A stretch of 14,079 bases of DNA from an uncultured Lachnospiraceae bacterium. Lineage in GTDB: Bacteria > Bacillota > Clostridia > Lachnospirales > Lachnospiraceae. Shown piece after piece: positions 7,326 through 14,079 of this stretch (positions are counted from its first letter, which is position 1; the number at the start of each line of letters is the position of its first letter). The notes beneath the pieces were generated by a model that was not told where the DNA came from, did no database searches, and saw only the letters and a list, made by a program, of their open reading frames with translations. The position numbers and the translations under genes are program-made. The stretch lies in the NCBI GenBank assembly GCA_937877165.1, contig CALEFO010000129.1:1-14079 (forward strand). The letters are read 5' to 3'.

Positions 7326-8336
7326 TTATTGGATTCCGCGAAGCCGCATGCTCAGCCGGTGCACCCTTCTGACCAGAACAGGTGCCGCCGCAAGAATGGT
7401 CAGATAGGTTCTATCCCGGTGCGTCAGATACGGATTTTCCCGGATTGCAGTCCGATTCTCTCTCAAATACTGCAAAACATTTCTGTAAAATGCATTTTTT
7501 CGTGTCATCTGGGCAATCGGCACATGCAGCATATAATCCAGCCGTTCGTACAATCCGAATCTCCGCGCCGCTACCTGGAGCTTGGGGTAGCGCGGTACGA
7601 GCGTTTCCTCCACATAATCCGAGGCCTCAATGATTGCAATATAGGCCTTTGAAAACTGGTTGATATTTCTGCGCCGCGTAAGACTCCCCAGCCGATGTAC
7701 CACCCGGTAGCCGATCTGCGGGAGATTGTAAACTCCGTCGATCACATCCACGAGGTGGGTCTCCAGACTAAAATCCTCACAGAGTGCTCCTACCTCAAAG
7801 GGATGTTCCAGAAGAATTTGCCGCGGAGTCAGCTTCGTGCAAAAGGAAGCATCCCCCGTATACAGAAGCATACTCTGGATAAACAGCACCGGAGGAATGA
7901 AGGTCGGCTCCTCCGGTGCGACAATCGCGGCCTCCAACAGCTTTCCTTCCTCGTCAATTTCCTCCCGTCCAATCTGAACCTGTGCATTGCCGCAGCCGCG
8001 GCAGCGCATTTCATCCATCCCGTTTCGGAGATTTGCAATCATATCCGGATAAATCAGATCGTCCGAATCCACGAAGCTGATGTATTCTCCGCGCGCCATC
8101 TGTACACCCGCGTTCCGCGCAGCGGACAGCCCCTGATTCTCCTGCGTCAGCACACGGACCCTCGCATCTTCCTGCTCCAGCTCCTGGCAGATCTTCCATG
8201 ATCCATCCGTGGATCCGTCGTTTACCAGAATAATTTCATAATTCGGATCCGTCTGCTCCTGTATGCAGCGAACCGTTTTCCGCAGAAAAGGCTCCGCATT
8301 GTAAACCGGCACTACAACCGATATCAGTGCCTGCAT
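7326..8336 (-). CDS. GT2 family glycosyltransferase
   Basis: This 336-residue GT-A fold enzyme transfers a sugar from a nucleotide donor to a growing lipid-linked glycan at the inner face of the membrane. Visible: SVVVPVYNAEPFL (6-18), the nucleotide-binding VNDGSTDGS (38-46), NQGLSAARNAG (67-77), and the metal-binding DXD-type FVDSDD (88-93). The C-terminal half is variable, as usual for this family, and probably contacts the acceptor. Start: ATG 8336 has GGAGG six bases upstream. A longer reading to 8408 would need a TTG codon without RBS and is rejected. It is the last gene of the polysaccharide operon. A 102-base gap (8337-8438), in which I see no signal, separates it from the previous gene, more than at any other junction. 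Donor sugar and linkage cannot be read from the sequence. Confidence 0.9.
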   Translation of the reverse strand: MQALISVVVPVYNAEPFLRKTVRCIQEQTDPNYEIILVNDGSTDGSWKICQELEQEDARVRVLTQENQGLSAARNAGVQMARGEYISFVDSDDLIYPDMIANLRNGMDEMRCRGCGNAQVQIGREEIDEEGKLLEAAIVAPEEPTFIPPVLFIQSMLLYTGDASFCTKLTPRQILLEHPFEVGALCEDFSLETHLVDVIDGVYNLPQIGYRVVHRLGSLTRRRNINQFSKAYIAIIEASDYVEETLVPRYPKLQVAARRFGLYERLDYMLHVPIAQMTRKNAFYRNVLQYLRENRTAIRENPYLTHRDRTYLTILAAAPVLVRRVHRLSMRLRGIQ

Positions 8337-8438
8337 ATCCTTCCTCCCCTTATCTCCCCGTTTGCTTTTTCCTGACTGCTCCTGCAATTCCAGCGCCTGC
8401 TTCTCCAAGACTGCGCCACATGATTCTGCCTGCTTCCA

Positions 8439-9734
8439 CTACCTCCCAGCATGGGATTCCGGCCTTTTTTCTGTCATCCGCGGAACCTTAAGAAACGGTC
8501 TAAGGTGCGGTGCGAGGCTGAGCGGCCCTTCCACAGGAAGGTCCGCGTTCAGCTCTTTCATTTCCAGGGCTGTTCTGCGCACACCTCCCGTGAGGCGGAG
8601 CCTTCGCTCATCGCAGGCATCCAACACCTTTTCTCCAAATACGAGCAGACGGTCCGCTGCTGCCTGGGCATTCCAGCTTCCCGCAATCGCCCGGTAAGAG
8701 GTTTCTGCAAATCGTTCGCACAGCTCGGGATCATCAATCAGGCGCTCCGTCTTCACCACGAGATCTTCCATATCCCCCTCTGCGAAAATATATCCATTGA
8801 CACCGTTCTGAATCAAATACGGGACAGCGCCCGCCTGGGCGTCTGCAACCGGAGCGCATCCGCTGTTCATCGCTTCGTTCAGAACCGCCCCCCAGCCTTC
8901 CCCGTGATCGCTGGTAAAAACGAAAATATCACTGCGTTCCATCAGATCACGGACCACCTCCGGCGTACAGAGGCCGTGGAAAATCACATTTTCCTCCAGT
9001 CCATGCTCTGTCACATACCGGTGCGCTTCCTGTTCTGCGCTCTCATCTGCCGTGCTGGCTCCCCCGATCACATGAAGAACAAATGCTTTTCCATCCTTCT
9101 GCAGCCGGTCTGCCAGCTCAAGCACACGTTCCACGTGCTTAAATCCGACAAAGCGTCCTGCCCAGACCAGTTCCGCGGCGTCCCTGGCTCCACGACGTCG
9201 AACCGGCGGCTTCCCATCCTCATAAGAAATCAGCGGTGGAAAATATCCCCAGCAGTATTTTTTCTCCGGGAAGGCGCCGATCAGTCCGAAATCCGATGCC
9301 ACATAGGCACCCGCACACAGAAGAAAATAAGGCTCCTTCCGGAACTGCGTGAATGCCCGGTATTTGCTGATAAGGCCGCGCGGCGAGACGGCCTTCCACT
9401 GACCGTCCTTATATATTCTCTCGCTGATCTGAAAAACGGGCCTGTGAATCCGCAGCCGTTTCGCAAGAAGCTCCTGAATCTCCGGAACCCACCCGGCAAT
9501 CAGGATGTCACAGGACATGATCTCCCGCTCCGCTTCTGTTCTGTCCTCGCTCCACTTCAGGACCCAGTCCAGCTCTTCGGAGCGGTCCTTCCATCCCATA
9601 TTCCGCCGCTCCTCTTCCATTTCCTCCATCTGCACGAAAACAAACCCGCTGCCGATCCGACTTCGCAAGGCCTCACAGAACGGAATCTGATGGTGATTGA
9701 TGTAATTGGATACAAAGGTTACCGTAAGCGGCAT
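8439..9734 (-). CDS. GT4 family glycosyltransferase
   Basis: This 431-residue retaining glycosyltransferase has a GT-B fold. The N-terminal half (about 1-175) begins TVTFVSNYINHHQIPFCEAL, an acceptor-side Rossmann start. The C-terminal donor-binding domain carries ELVWAGRFVGFKHVERVLEL (188-207), the ENVIFHGLCT segment (248-257), and the EX7E motif E279-E287 (GEGWGAVLNEAMNSG). Length is slightly above typical (about 360-400) because of a roughly 50-residue basic tail after the last helix. RBS AAGGAG lies six bases before ATG 9734. A 21-base gap separates it from the upstream GT4 gene, so the two are co-transcribed. It probably adds one sugar of the exopolysaccharide repeat unit; donor and acceptor are unknown. 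Confidence 0.92.
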   Translation of the reverse strand: MPLTVTFVSNYINHHQIPFCEALRSRIGSGFVFVQMEEMEEERRNMGWKDRSEELDWVLKWSEDRTEAEREIMSCDILIAGWVPEIQELLAKRLRIHRPVFQISERIYKDGQWKAVSPRGLISKYRAFTQFRKEPYFLLCAGAYVASDFGLIGAFPEKKYCWGYFPPLISYEDGKPPVRRRGARDAAELVWAGRFVGFKHVERVLELADRLQKDGKAFVLHVIGGASTADESAEQEAHRYVTEHGLEENVIFHGLCTPEVVRDLMERSDIFVFTSDHGEGWGAVLNEAMNSGCAPVADAQAGAVPYLIQNGVNGYIFAEGDMEDLVVKTERLIDDPELCERFAETSYRAIAGSWNAQAAADRLLVFGEKVLDACDERRLRLTGGVRRTALEMKELNADLPVEGPLSLAPHLRPFLKVPRMTEKRPESHAGR

Positions 9735-9755
9735 CGCGGTCTCCTTCCCTTTCTC

Positions 9756-11063
9756 TTACGTGCAGATGCTGCGGTAAATCTCCAGAAGGCGCAGATAATT
9801 GGTATGCGGATTGTGACGGACCACTGCCTCCTTGTGTGCGGCACTGGCAAGGCGGCAGGCAAACTGATCGTTTTCAAACAGGTTGCAGACATCCTCGGCA
9901 AGCGCCTGCGAATCTCCGCCTGCAAACAGCAGGCCCTCCGCACCGTTTTCTACCAGGTCGCCGATCCCCCCCACCTTCGCGGCCGCCACCGGCATGCCGA
10001 GAAGCATTGCTTCGCACAGGGAATTCGGTGAATTCTCCATCACAGACGGGCAAATGAAAACATGACTTTTCAGAAACTGTGTCTTCATCTCCTCCGCAGA
10101 AAGAGAACCCAGCATGACAACATGCCCTTCCAGATGTCCCTCGCGGATCAGCTTCTTCAGATATTTTCCGTAGGCGGTAATCCAGAGTACGGAAGGCAGC
10201 CTTTTCGCAGGAATCCTTTCTCCGACATTCCCGATGATGGAATTTCCCGCCACATAGAGCTTCGCATCCGGAAATTCCTTCAGAATCTTCGGCATGGCCT
10301 GCAGCGCAAAGTGGAAGCCCTTCAAAGGATAGTCACCCTGACTTAAGAAAATACTATGCTTCTCGACTCCGTTGAGATCCCAGCGGCCCTCATAAAATTC
10401 CGGCCGAAGTGTTTCATTCATCAGATGATAAACAGCCTCCGGATGAATGGCAGCGGTTCCCTCACGGTCGAACGCGGTCCGTCCAGTGATATGGAGAACT
10501 TCCCGAATCGTACTGCGCTCGTTCTCCGCGCGCAGACGGAATTTCTCCTGCTGCTCTTTCAGGGAGTCGTGGCGCACAATGTCGCGGAAGGTTCTGGAGC
10601 GCTGTACCCGGTACGGGAGCTCTGCCATATAAGAATCCGCAATTGCTCCGCACAGACCCTGAATGCCGACCAGCGTCCGCTCCGGGCGCTGAAAGGCGCG
10701 GACCATCGCCAATGAGTGAGGAAACTCTGTACCGAAAATGTGCACCATATCCGGCTTGAAATCCTCCAGAATTTCCAGAAAACACTCCACCAGATTCCCG
10801 TCATAGATCTCCGGCGTGTTCAGATTCTCGGTGTATCCGTAGAACACCGCGCCCTCGATTTCCCTCCTGCAGCCTGCCAGCTGCTCCGGAACGGGGACAC
10901 AGACCCCAAGCTCAATCAGATTCTCACTTTTTCCAGCCTCCACCTTCTCGTTGACCAGACGGTGAAAGCTTCCTGTCAGCCACCCCTCCCGGTTGGACGA
11001 GGGAAGTCCCTCCGCCTTCGCAAAAGCAGGCAGCATGATGTTGCACAGCCATAAAACTCTCAT
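9756..11063 (-). CDS. GT4 family glycosyltransferase, second of the pair
   Basis: This 435-residue GT-B protein belongs to the group 1/GT4 family. The N-terminal domain starts MRVLWLCNIMLP and contains DMVHIFGTEFPHSLAMVRAF (105-124), typical of the acceptor-binding half. The donor domain has IFLSQGDYPLKGFHFALQAM (238-257) and AKLYVAGN (267-274), then the EX7E motif E343-E351 in CPSVMENSPNSLCEAMLLG. It starts six bases after the stop of the upstream GT2 gene. AGGA lies about a dozen bases before its ATG, a weak site, so translation is probably coupled. It is clearly different from the next GT4 gene, so not a recent duplicate. It likely acts on the polysaccharide repeat unit; specificity is unknown. 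Confidence 0.92.
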   Translation of the reverse strand: MRVLWLCNIMLPAFAKAEGLPSSNREGWLTGSFHRLVNEKVEAGKSENLIELGVCVPVPEQLAGCRREIEGAVFYGYTENLNTPEIYDGNLVECFLEILEDFKPDMVHIFGTEFPHSLAMVRAFQRPERTLVGIQGLCGAIADSYMAELPYRVQRSRTFRDIVRHDSLKEQQEKFRLRAENERSTIREVLHITGRTAFDREGTAAIHPEAVYHLMNETLRPEFYEGRWDLNGVEKHSIFLSQGDYPLKGFHFALQAMPKILKEFPDAKLYVAGNSIIGNVGERIPAKRLPSVLWITAYGKYLKKLIREGHLEGHVVMLGSLSAEEMKTQFLKSHVFICPSVMENSPNSLCEAMLLGMPVAAAKVGGIGDLVENGAEGLLFAGGDSQALAEDVCNLFENDQFACRLASAAHKEAVVRHNPHTNYLRLLEIYRSICT

Positions 11064-11069
11064 TATTTT

Positions 11070-11900
11070 TCAATATCCTGTTTCGTTTTTTCGGTAAATT
11101 CTGCTTCTGATCCAATCGTAGAACGACGCCGTACGCGGAGAAGATGCCAGCTTCTCCCGAAGCGGCTGTAGACTCAGAACCATCGCCGCCCGGAACAGGC
11201 GCACCTCCTGTTTCGTAAAATACCGTTCTGCAATTTCACGATGTTCTTCTGCGGACAGCTCACGGTTTTCCTTCGTCTCAGAAAAGCCTCCGCCCTCATA
11301 ATCGGCAATGATCCGGTCCATCGGCACAGCCTTCGCGCCACGGCAAATCACACACCACAAAAAATGCTCGTAATCAGCCCTCACTCGATAGTGAAGATCA
11401 AAGGCTCTTGTCTCAAACAAGTTCCTGGAATAAAAGCAGGCCTGATGGCAGGGAAGATTGCGATACATGGCAAAATGCGTCATCTCCGGCTTCGCTGCGG
11501 CACGCTGCCCGGTTTTCTCTTCGAGTACGTCTCCGTAAAAAATCCATCCTGCAGAGCTTACCATACCCTTCTCCGCTTTTCTTTGGATGTCTTCCGCCGT
11601 CTTCTTCAGCACATCCGGCGCATGCAGAGCATCTCCGCAGTTCAGGAAATACAGGTACTCGCCCTTCGCCGCAGCAACAGCCTGGTTCATGCCGTCATAG
11701 ATCCCGCCGTCCTTCTCCTGAATGAGACGGATCCTGCTATCCCTCGGCAGTGCTTCAATGCTCCCGTCATCAGAGCCCGCGTCCTTCACAATGACCTCGT
11801 AATTCGAAAAGGTCTGTGCAAGGATACTCTCCACGGTTTTCTGAAGACGTTGCCCCGACTGAAAACTTGGTGTGATGATACTGAAAAAAGGTGTGTTCAT
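11070..11900 (-). CDS. GT2 family glycosyltransferase, WcaE-like
   Basis: This 276-residue GT-A enzyme is of the subgroup that includes colanic-acid WcaE. Visible: FSIITPSFQSGQRLQKTVES (6-25), VKDAGSDDGS (38-47), EKDGGIYDGMNQAV (62-75), the metal site as FLNCGD (85-90), PCHQACFYSR (150-159), ADYEHFLW (175-182), and YEGGGFSE (201-208). The HQ, DYE and GG(F)S blocks mark this subgroup. Length fits the family (about 250-280). Its ATG overlaps the stop of the upstream polymerase gene by four bases (ATGA). GGAGG lies only three bases before the ATG, inside the preceding coding sequence, so translational coupling is likely. It probably transfers a hexose or deoxyhexose to the lipid-linked intermediate; the sugar is not predictable. 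Confidence 0.92.
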   Translation of the reverse strand: MNTPFFSIITPSFQSGQRLQKTVESILAQTFSNYEVIVKDAGSDDGSIEALPRDSRIRLIQEKDGGIYDGMNQAVAAAKGEYLYFLNCGDALHAPDVLKKTAEDIQRKAEKGMVSSAGWIFYGDVLEEKTGQRAAAKPEMTHFAMYRNLPCHQACFYSRNLFETRAFDLHYRVRADYEHFLWCVICRGAKAVPMDRIIADYEGGGFSETKENRELSAEEHREIAERYFTKQEVRLFRAAMVLSLQPLREKLASSPRTASFYDWIRSRIYRKNETGY

Positions 11901-13159
11901 TTTCCTCCGACACTTGCGGACGGTGTCCGGTTCAGATCGTGAAACAGAAAGCTTTTATAAGGAAGAATCTTGATCGTATCGCGCCAGGCCGTCCGCAGAA
12001 ACAGGGCGAAAAACAGCATCGCCGCCAGAATCACCAGCGCAGTCAGAAGCTTTTTCTCCTTCTTCCCTCTTATCCCTCGCTGAGGCGAAATTCGCGAAGG
12101 CGATTTCGCCGAATGCGTCAGCACCGATGTCACATTCAAACTTCCCGCCTCCGGAATACGGGCCAGCAGCATCGGAAGATAAAAAATCTGCGTGAAGGTC
12201 AGATAATAGCAGATCCTCGAAATCTCCGGAATGAACCAGCCGAACACATAAAGAAGAAGTCCCAGATACGTACTGTTCCAGTACAGCACAAGCTCTCTTT
12301 CACGAAATGCAGTTTCCCGCGCAGGTAAGATCTGCATTTCGCCGGCCTCTTTCTGCAACGCCTTGTTCTCTTCCGTGCGCTTCTCTACCAGATATGCCAG
12401 AAGAAGCACCGCCATGCAGCGCGCGATGTTGACCCAGGAGACACTCGTCCCTGCTGCCAGATCCACGGTTCCCTCCCAGGAAGGATACAGTGCAAGAAGG
12501 AAATTCAGCGCCCTCTCATGAAAGAGGAGCACCGAAGCCCCCAGCACCGCACCTGCTGCCAGATCCCTTTTTCTCCATCTTCGTGCGGCAAGCGGATACA
12601 GAACAATCGTCACCAGTGCCGACTTATGAAACAAAGAAGCCAGAAGTACCAGCGCGGCAAATCCCGCGTAATTTCTCTTCAGAAGGCAGGTCATTGCCAT
12701 AAGCGCAAGAGAGAGTGCAAAATAATACCGCATGGTATTAAAGCTCTGGTAATAGTACCCGAACATCATGAACAGGAAAAAGGAAAAACAGAAGTTCTCC
12801 GCCTGCTTTCGGATAACCGTCAGCATAAGAAGAATGGTCAAAACCGCGTAGACGGCAAAAATCAGCAGATAATTTTCATACCCGCAGATTCCGTAAAGGA
12901 GCTTCGCCAGCAGGTTGAAGCCCGCCTCCGTCGGCACATAGGCATCAATCGACGCGAGATGGAAAAATTCCACATACCGCAGATAGTCATTGCCGGTTTC
13001 CTGCCGAAGAACCGCGGGAAGAATCAGAATCAGCGCGATCAAGCAGAGGCAGGATTTCCTAAGAAGGGCACCGCGGCTTCCTTTTTCCATTCCTTCCGTT
13101 TTATTCACAACGGCGGCAGCCGCCACCGCAGCTGCCGCGATCAGCAGGTAAAGTACCAT
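11897..13159 (-). CDS. EpsG/Wzy-like polysaccharide polymerase with embedded repeat element
   Basis: This 420-residue polytopic membrane protein has about ten hydrophobic segments and EpsG-family marks. These are the ETGNDYLRYVEFF block (54-66) after an early TM, YYYQSFNTMRYYFALSLALM (135-154), and LLASLFHKSALV (172-183). Such proteins polymerise repeat units at the outer face of the membrane in Wzx/Wzy-type pathways. Only one base separates it from the upstream GT2 stop. It overlaps the next gene by four bases. Residues about 341-362 are encoded by a short copy of the repeat element found at 4757-4861, including HSAKSPSRISPQRG. The insert falls in a basic loop between the last two TM segments (about 322-336 and 371-390), predicted cytoplasmic by its positive charge. 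The gene stays in frame, so the protein may still work. A second hairpin-forming stretch encodes residues about 273-286. Confidence 0.88.
   Translation of the reverse strand: MVLYLLIAAAAVAAAAVVNKTEGMEKGSRGALLRKSCLCLIALILILPAVLRQETGNDYLRYVEFFHLASIDAYVPTEAGFNLLAKLLYGICGYENYLLIFAVYAVLTILLMLTVIRKQAENFCFSFFLFMMFGYYYQSFNTMRYYFALSLALMAMTCLLKRNYAGFAALVLLASLFHKSALVTIVLYPLAARRWRKRDLAAGAVLGASVLLFHERALNFLLALYPSWEGTVDLAAGTSVSWVNIARCMAVLLLAYLVEKRTEENKALQKEAGEMQILPARETAFRERELVLYWNSTYLGLLLYVFGWFIPEISRICYYLTFTQIFYLPMLLARIPEAGSLNVTSVLTHSAKSPSRISPQRGIRGKKEKKLLTALVILAAMLFFALFLRTAWRDTIKILPYKSFLFHDLNRTPSASVGGK
12078..12141 (-). repeat. REP-like element, short copy inside the polymerase gene
   Basis: Bases 12078-12117 are identical, 40 of 40, to 4757-4796, including the full HP1 hairpin. 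TCAGCACCGATG (12118-12129) then matches 4811-4822, and TCACATTCAAAC (12130-12141) matches 4850-4861 with one change. Relative to the long copy, 14 bases (4797-4810) and 27 bases (4823-4849) are missing. Those are the left arms of HP2 and HP3 plus adjoining bases. The copy is about 63-64 bases long, close to 21 codons, and keeps the polymerase gene open. It is in the same orientation, and read in the same frame, as the long copy relative to its host gene. Confidence 0.88.
12303..12341 (-). repeat. Intragenic 10-bp inverted repeat in the polymerase gene
   Basis: CGAAATGCAG (12303-12312) pairs perfectly with CTGCATTTCG (12332-12341) around a 19-base loop. It encodes residues about 273-286 in a hydrophilic loop. 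The outer bases resemble HP1 of the repeat element (CGAAAT...ATTTCG), so it may be a second, different palindromic insertion. Chance cannot be excluded. Confidence 0.45.
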
Positions 13160-13160
13160 T

Positions 13161-14012
13161 TCAGGCTTCCTTCATTCCCTTTTTCATGATGCGGTACGCG
13201 CGCCGGATCGGAATCTGCACACACATGGTCTTTCTATGCGCAAGAAGAAACCGAAGCGCCATGCAGCTCTGCAGATGACCATACAGATAATGATAGAGAA
13301 CACCTCTGTCATAGAAGAATTTCTCATTATATCCGGTAAACCAGGTGGAGGACTCATCTTCTCTTGCCTCCTCATGGCCGATTCCGACTGGAACCGCCCA
13401 GATTTTCAGTCCCTTCTGCAGGCAGTCGTGAATGAACAGGCTGTCTTCTCCGTTGGAGTATCTGGCTCCGCCGCCAAAGAGCAGGGAAAACCACACATTC
13501 GCCCGCCGCAGACTGTCAAGCCTTGCCGCCATGGCATAGGTGGGATAACGCCCATAATTGTACCAGCGGACCCTGCCGACCTTCCGATTCTCGTAGGTCC
13601 TGCGGCTTTCCACAGCCTTTACATTAAACATCAGAATATCCGCCTGCGGATTCTCCTGAAATGCCTTCAGAATGCTCTCCTCATAGTCATCGTTATAAAC
13701 AATGTCCTCATCAGCGAACAGCACGTACTCCGCATCCGCGCGCATCAGGGCATTGTTCCGGTTGCGTCCGACACCGCGTTCATTGAATGCCAGTGTCCGG
13801 ATCAGCCGCCCCTTCCTTTCGAATTCGCGGTAGGAAACCTCCTGACACTGGTTGCAGATCACTGCCTCCGTAGACAGATTCATGTGATCCGCCAACGTGA
13901 TGTCATTTTCCTGCACAGCAGCCACCAGGACTTCCAGCTGTACCCTTCCTTTCGCGCCTGTATCATCCGGATGCCTCTGATCAATCCGGTTGTAAACCTT
14001 ATTTTCGTCCAT
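13161..14012 (-). CDS. GT2 family glycosyltransferase, first complete gene of the visible operon
   Basis: This 283-residue GT-A-like protein is related to GT2. Visible: VQLEVLVAAVQENDITLADH (24-43), NERGVGRNRNNALMRADAEY (77-96), the DXD-type metal site ADEDIVY (100-106), and the catalytic-type NGEDSLF (187-193). The usual PVYN/NDGS start is replaced by a form with VAAVQEND and an ICNQC segment (52-56), so it belongs to a divergent GT2 branch. A stop codon lies four codons upstream in frame, and ATG 14012 is the first ATG after it. The RBS is weak (GAAGAAG). The upstream gene ends 14 bases inside this one, which suggests translational coupling. Predicted to add a sugar of the surface polysaccharide; specificity unknown. 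Confidence 0.88.
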   Translation of the reverse strand: MDENKVYNRIDQRHPDDTGAKGRVQLEVLVAAVQENDITLADHMNLSTEAVICNQCQEVSYREFERKGRLIRTLAFNERGVGRNRNNALMRADAEYVLFADEDIVYNDDYEESILKAFQENPQADILMFNVKAVESRRTYENRKVGRVRWYNYGRYPTYAMAARLDSLRRANVWFSLLFGGGARYSNGEDSLFIHDCLQKGLKIWAVPVGIGHEEAREDESSTWFTGYNEKFFYDRGVLYHYLYGHLQSCMALRFLLAHRKTMCVQIPIRRAYRIMKKGMKEA

Positions 14013-14079
14013 AATACTTCTTCAAAAATGTTCCATCCGCATCCATCAGAATCAGGCCCGCTGTTCCTTCCTGCCTGGC
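13999..14079 (-). CDS. 3' end of an upstream operon gene, cut by the window edge
   Basis: Reading in from the right edge, 26 codons are open and end at TAA 14001-13999. They finish ADGTFLKKYYGRK and overlap the start of the next gene by 14 bases. The other frame consistent with the downstream gene has three stops here, so this is the most plausible coding frame. Composition (LILMDADGTFLKKYYG) looks like real protein. Given the tight spacing in this operon it is probably another polysaccharide gene. Too little is present to name a family. Confidence 0.6.
   Translation of the reverse strand, partial: ARQEGTAGLILMDADGTFLKKYYGRK

Noticed and set aside
7290..7331. Weak stem (AATCCA/TGGATT, CCAA/TTGG) at the end of the polysaccharide operon
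   Set aside because: The stem is short with a large loop and only four Ts follow, so I do not call it a terminator.
8337..8408. 24-residue N-terminal extension of the last GT2 gene
   Set aside because: It would begin at a TTG without RBS and precede the conserved SVVVPVYN start by a charged, unstructured segment. ATG 8336 has GGAGG six bases upstream.
8451..10031. A 526-codon open frame on the plus strand across two glycosyltransferase genes
   Set aside because: It runs antisense through both GT4 genes and their 21-base junction, has no RBS or family motif, and contains low-complexity His/Arg/Pro-rich text typical of a shadow frame.

Overview
This window looks like chromosome from a Gram-positive Firmicute, most likely a clostridial or Lachnospiraceae-type bacterium. 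The inference rests on strong AGGAGG-like ribosome binding sites, moderate GC content, PbuG-type, EpsG-type and GGDEF/EAL/PAS protein families, and intrinsic terminators with long T-runs. No rRNA, tRNA, transposase or CRISPR array is visible, and no stretch over 300 bases lacks a gene.

Left part (1-6067): a plus-strand NCS2/AzgA-type purine permease (195-1562) converges on a large minus-strand GGDEF-EAL-PAS protein (1639-4746), and a shared 19-bp-stem terminator separates them. The GGDEF-EAL gene and a plus-strand EamA/DMT transporter (4982-5902) diverge from a short region. There I read two opposed promoters whose -10 boxes overlap, plus an operator-like dyad. The leader of the GGDEF-EAL gene carries a composite repeat of three consecutive hairpins (4757-4861).

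Middle part (5903-7325): a branched-chain aminotransferase gene (ilvE, minus) converges on the transporter gene across a long bidirectional terminator. Its 5' leader holds a TATAAT promoter and a 10-base match to the T-box core followed by a T-run. This may be a degenerate or minimal T-box.

Right part (7326-14079): an exopolysaccharide or capsule operon, all on the minus strand and entering from beyond the right edge. In transcription order it has the 3' end of an unidentified gene, a GT2 glycosyltransferase, an EpsG/Wzy-like polymerase, a second GT2 (WcaE-like), two GT4 glycosyltransferases, and a third GT2. The first five junctions are tight (14-bp overlap, 1-nt gap, 4-bp overlap, 6-nt gap, 21-nt gap), so the genes are almost certainly co-transcribed. 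Together they would build a repeat unit on a carrier lipid and polymerise it. The priming transferase, flippase and chain-length regulators are not in the window.

The most notable observation is that a shortened copy of the three-hairpin repeat lies in frame inside the polymerase gene (12078-12141). It encodes the same peptide (HSAKSPSRISPQRG) that the first copy would encode just upstream of the GGDEF-EAL start. The 40-base core is identical in both copies and is stop-free in five of six frames. This looks like a small mobile palindromic element that can sit inside genes.
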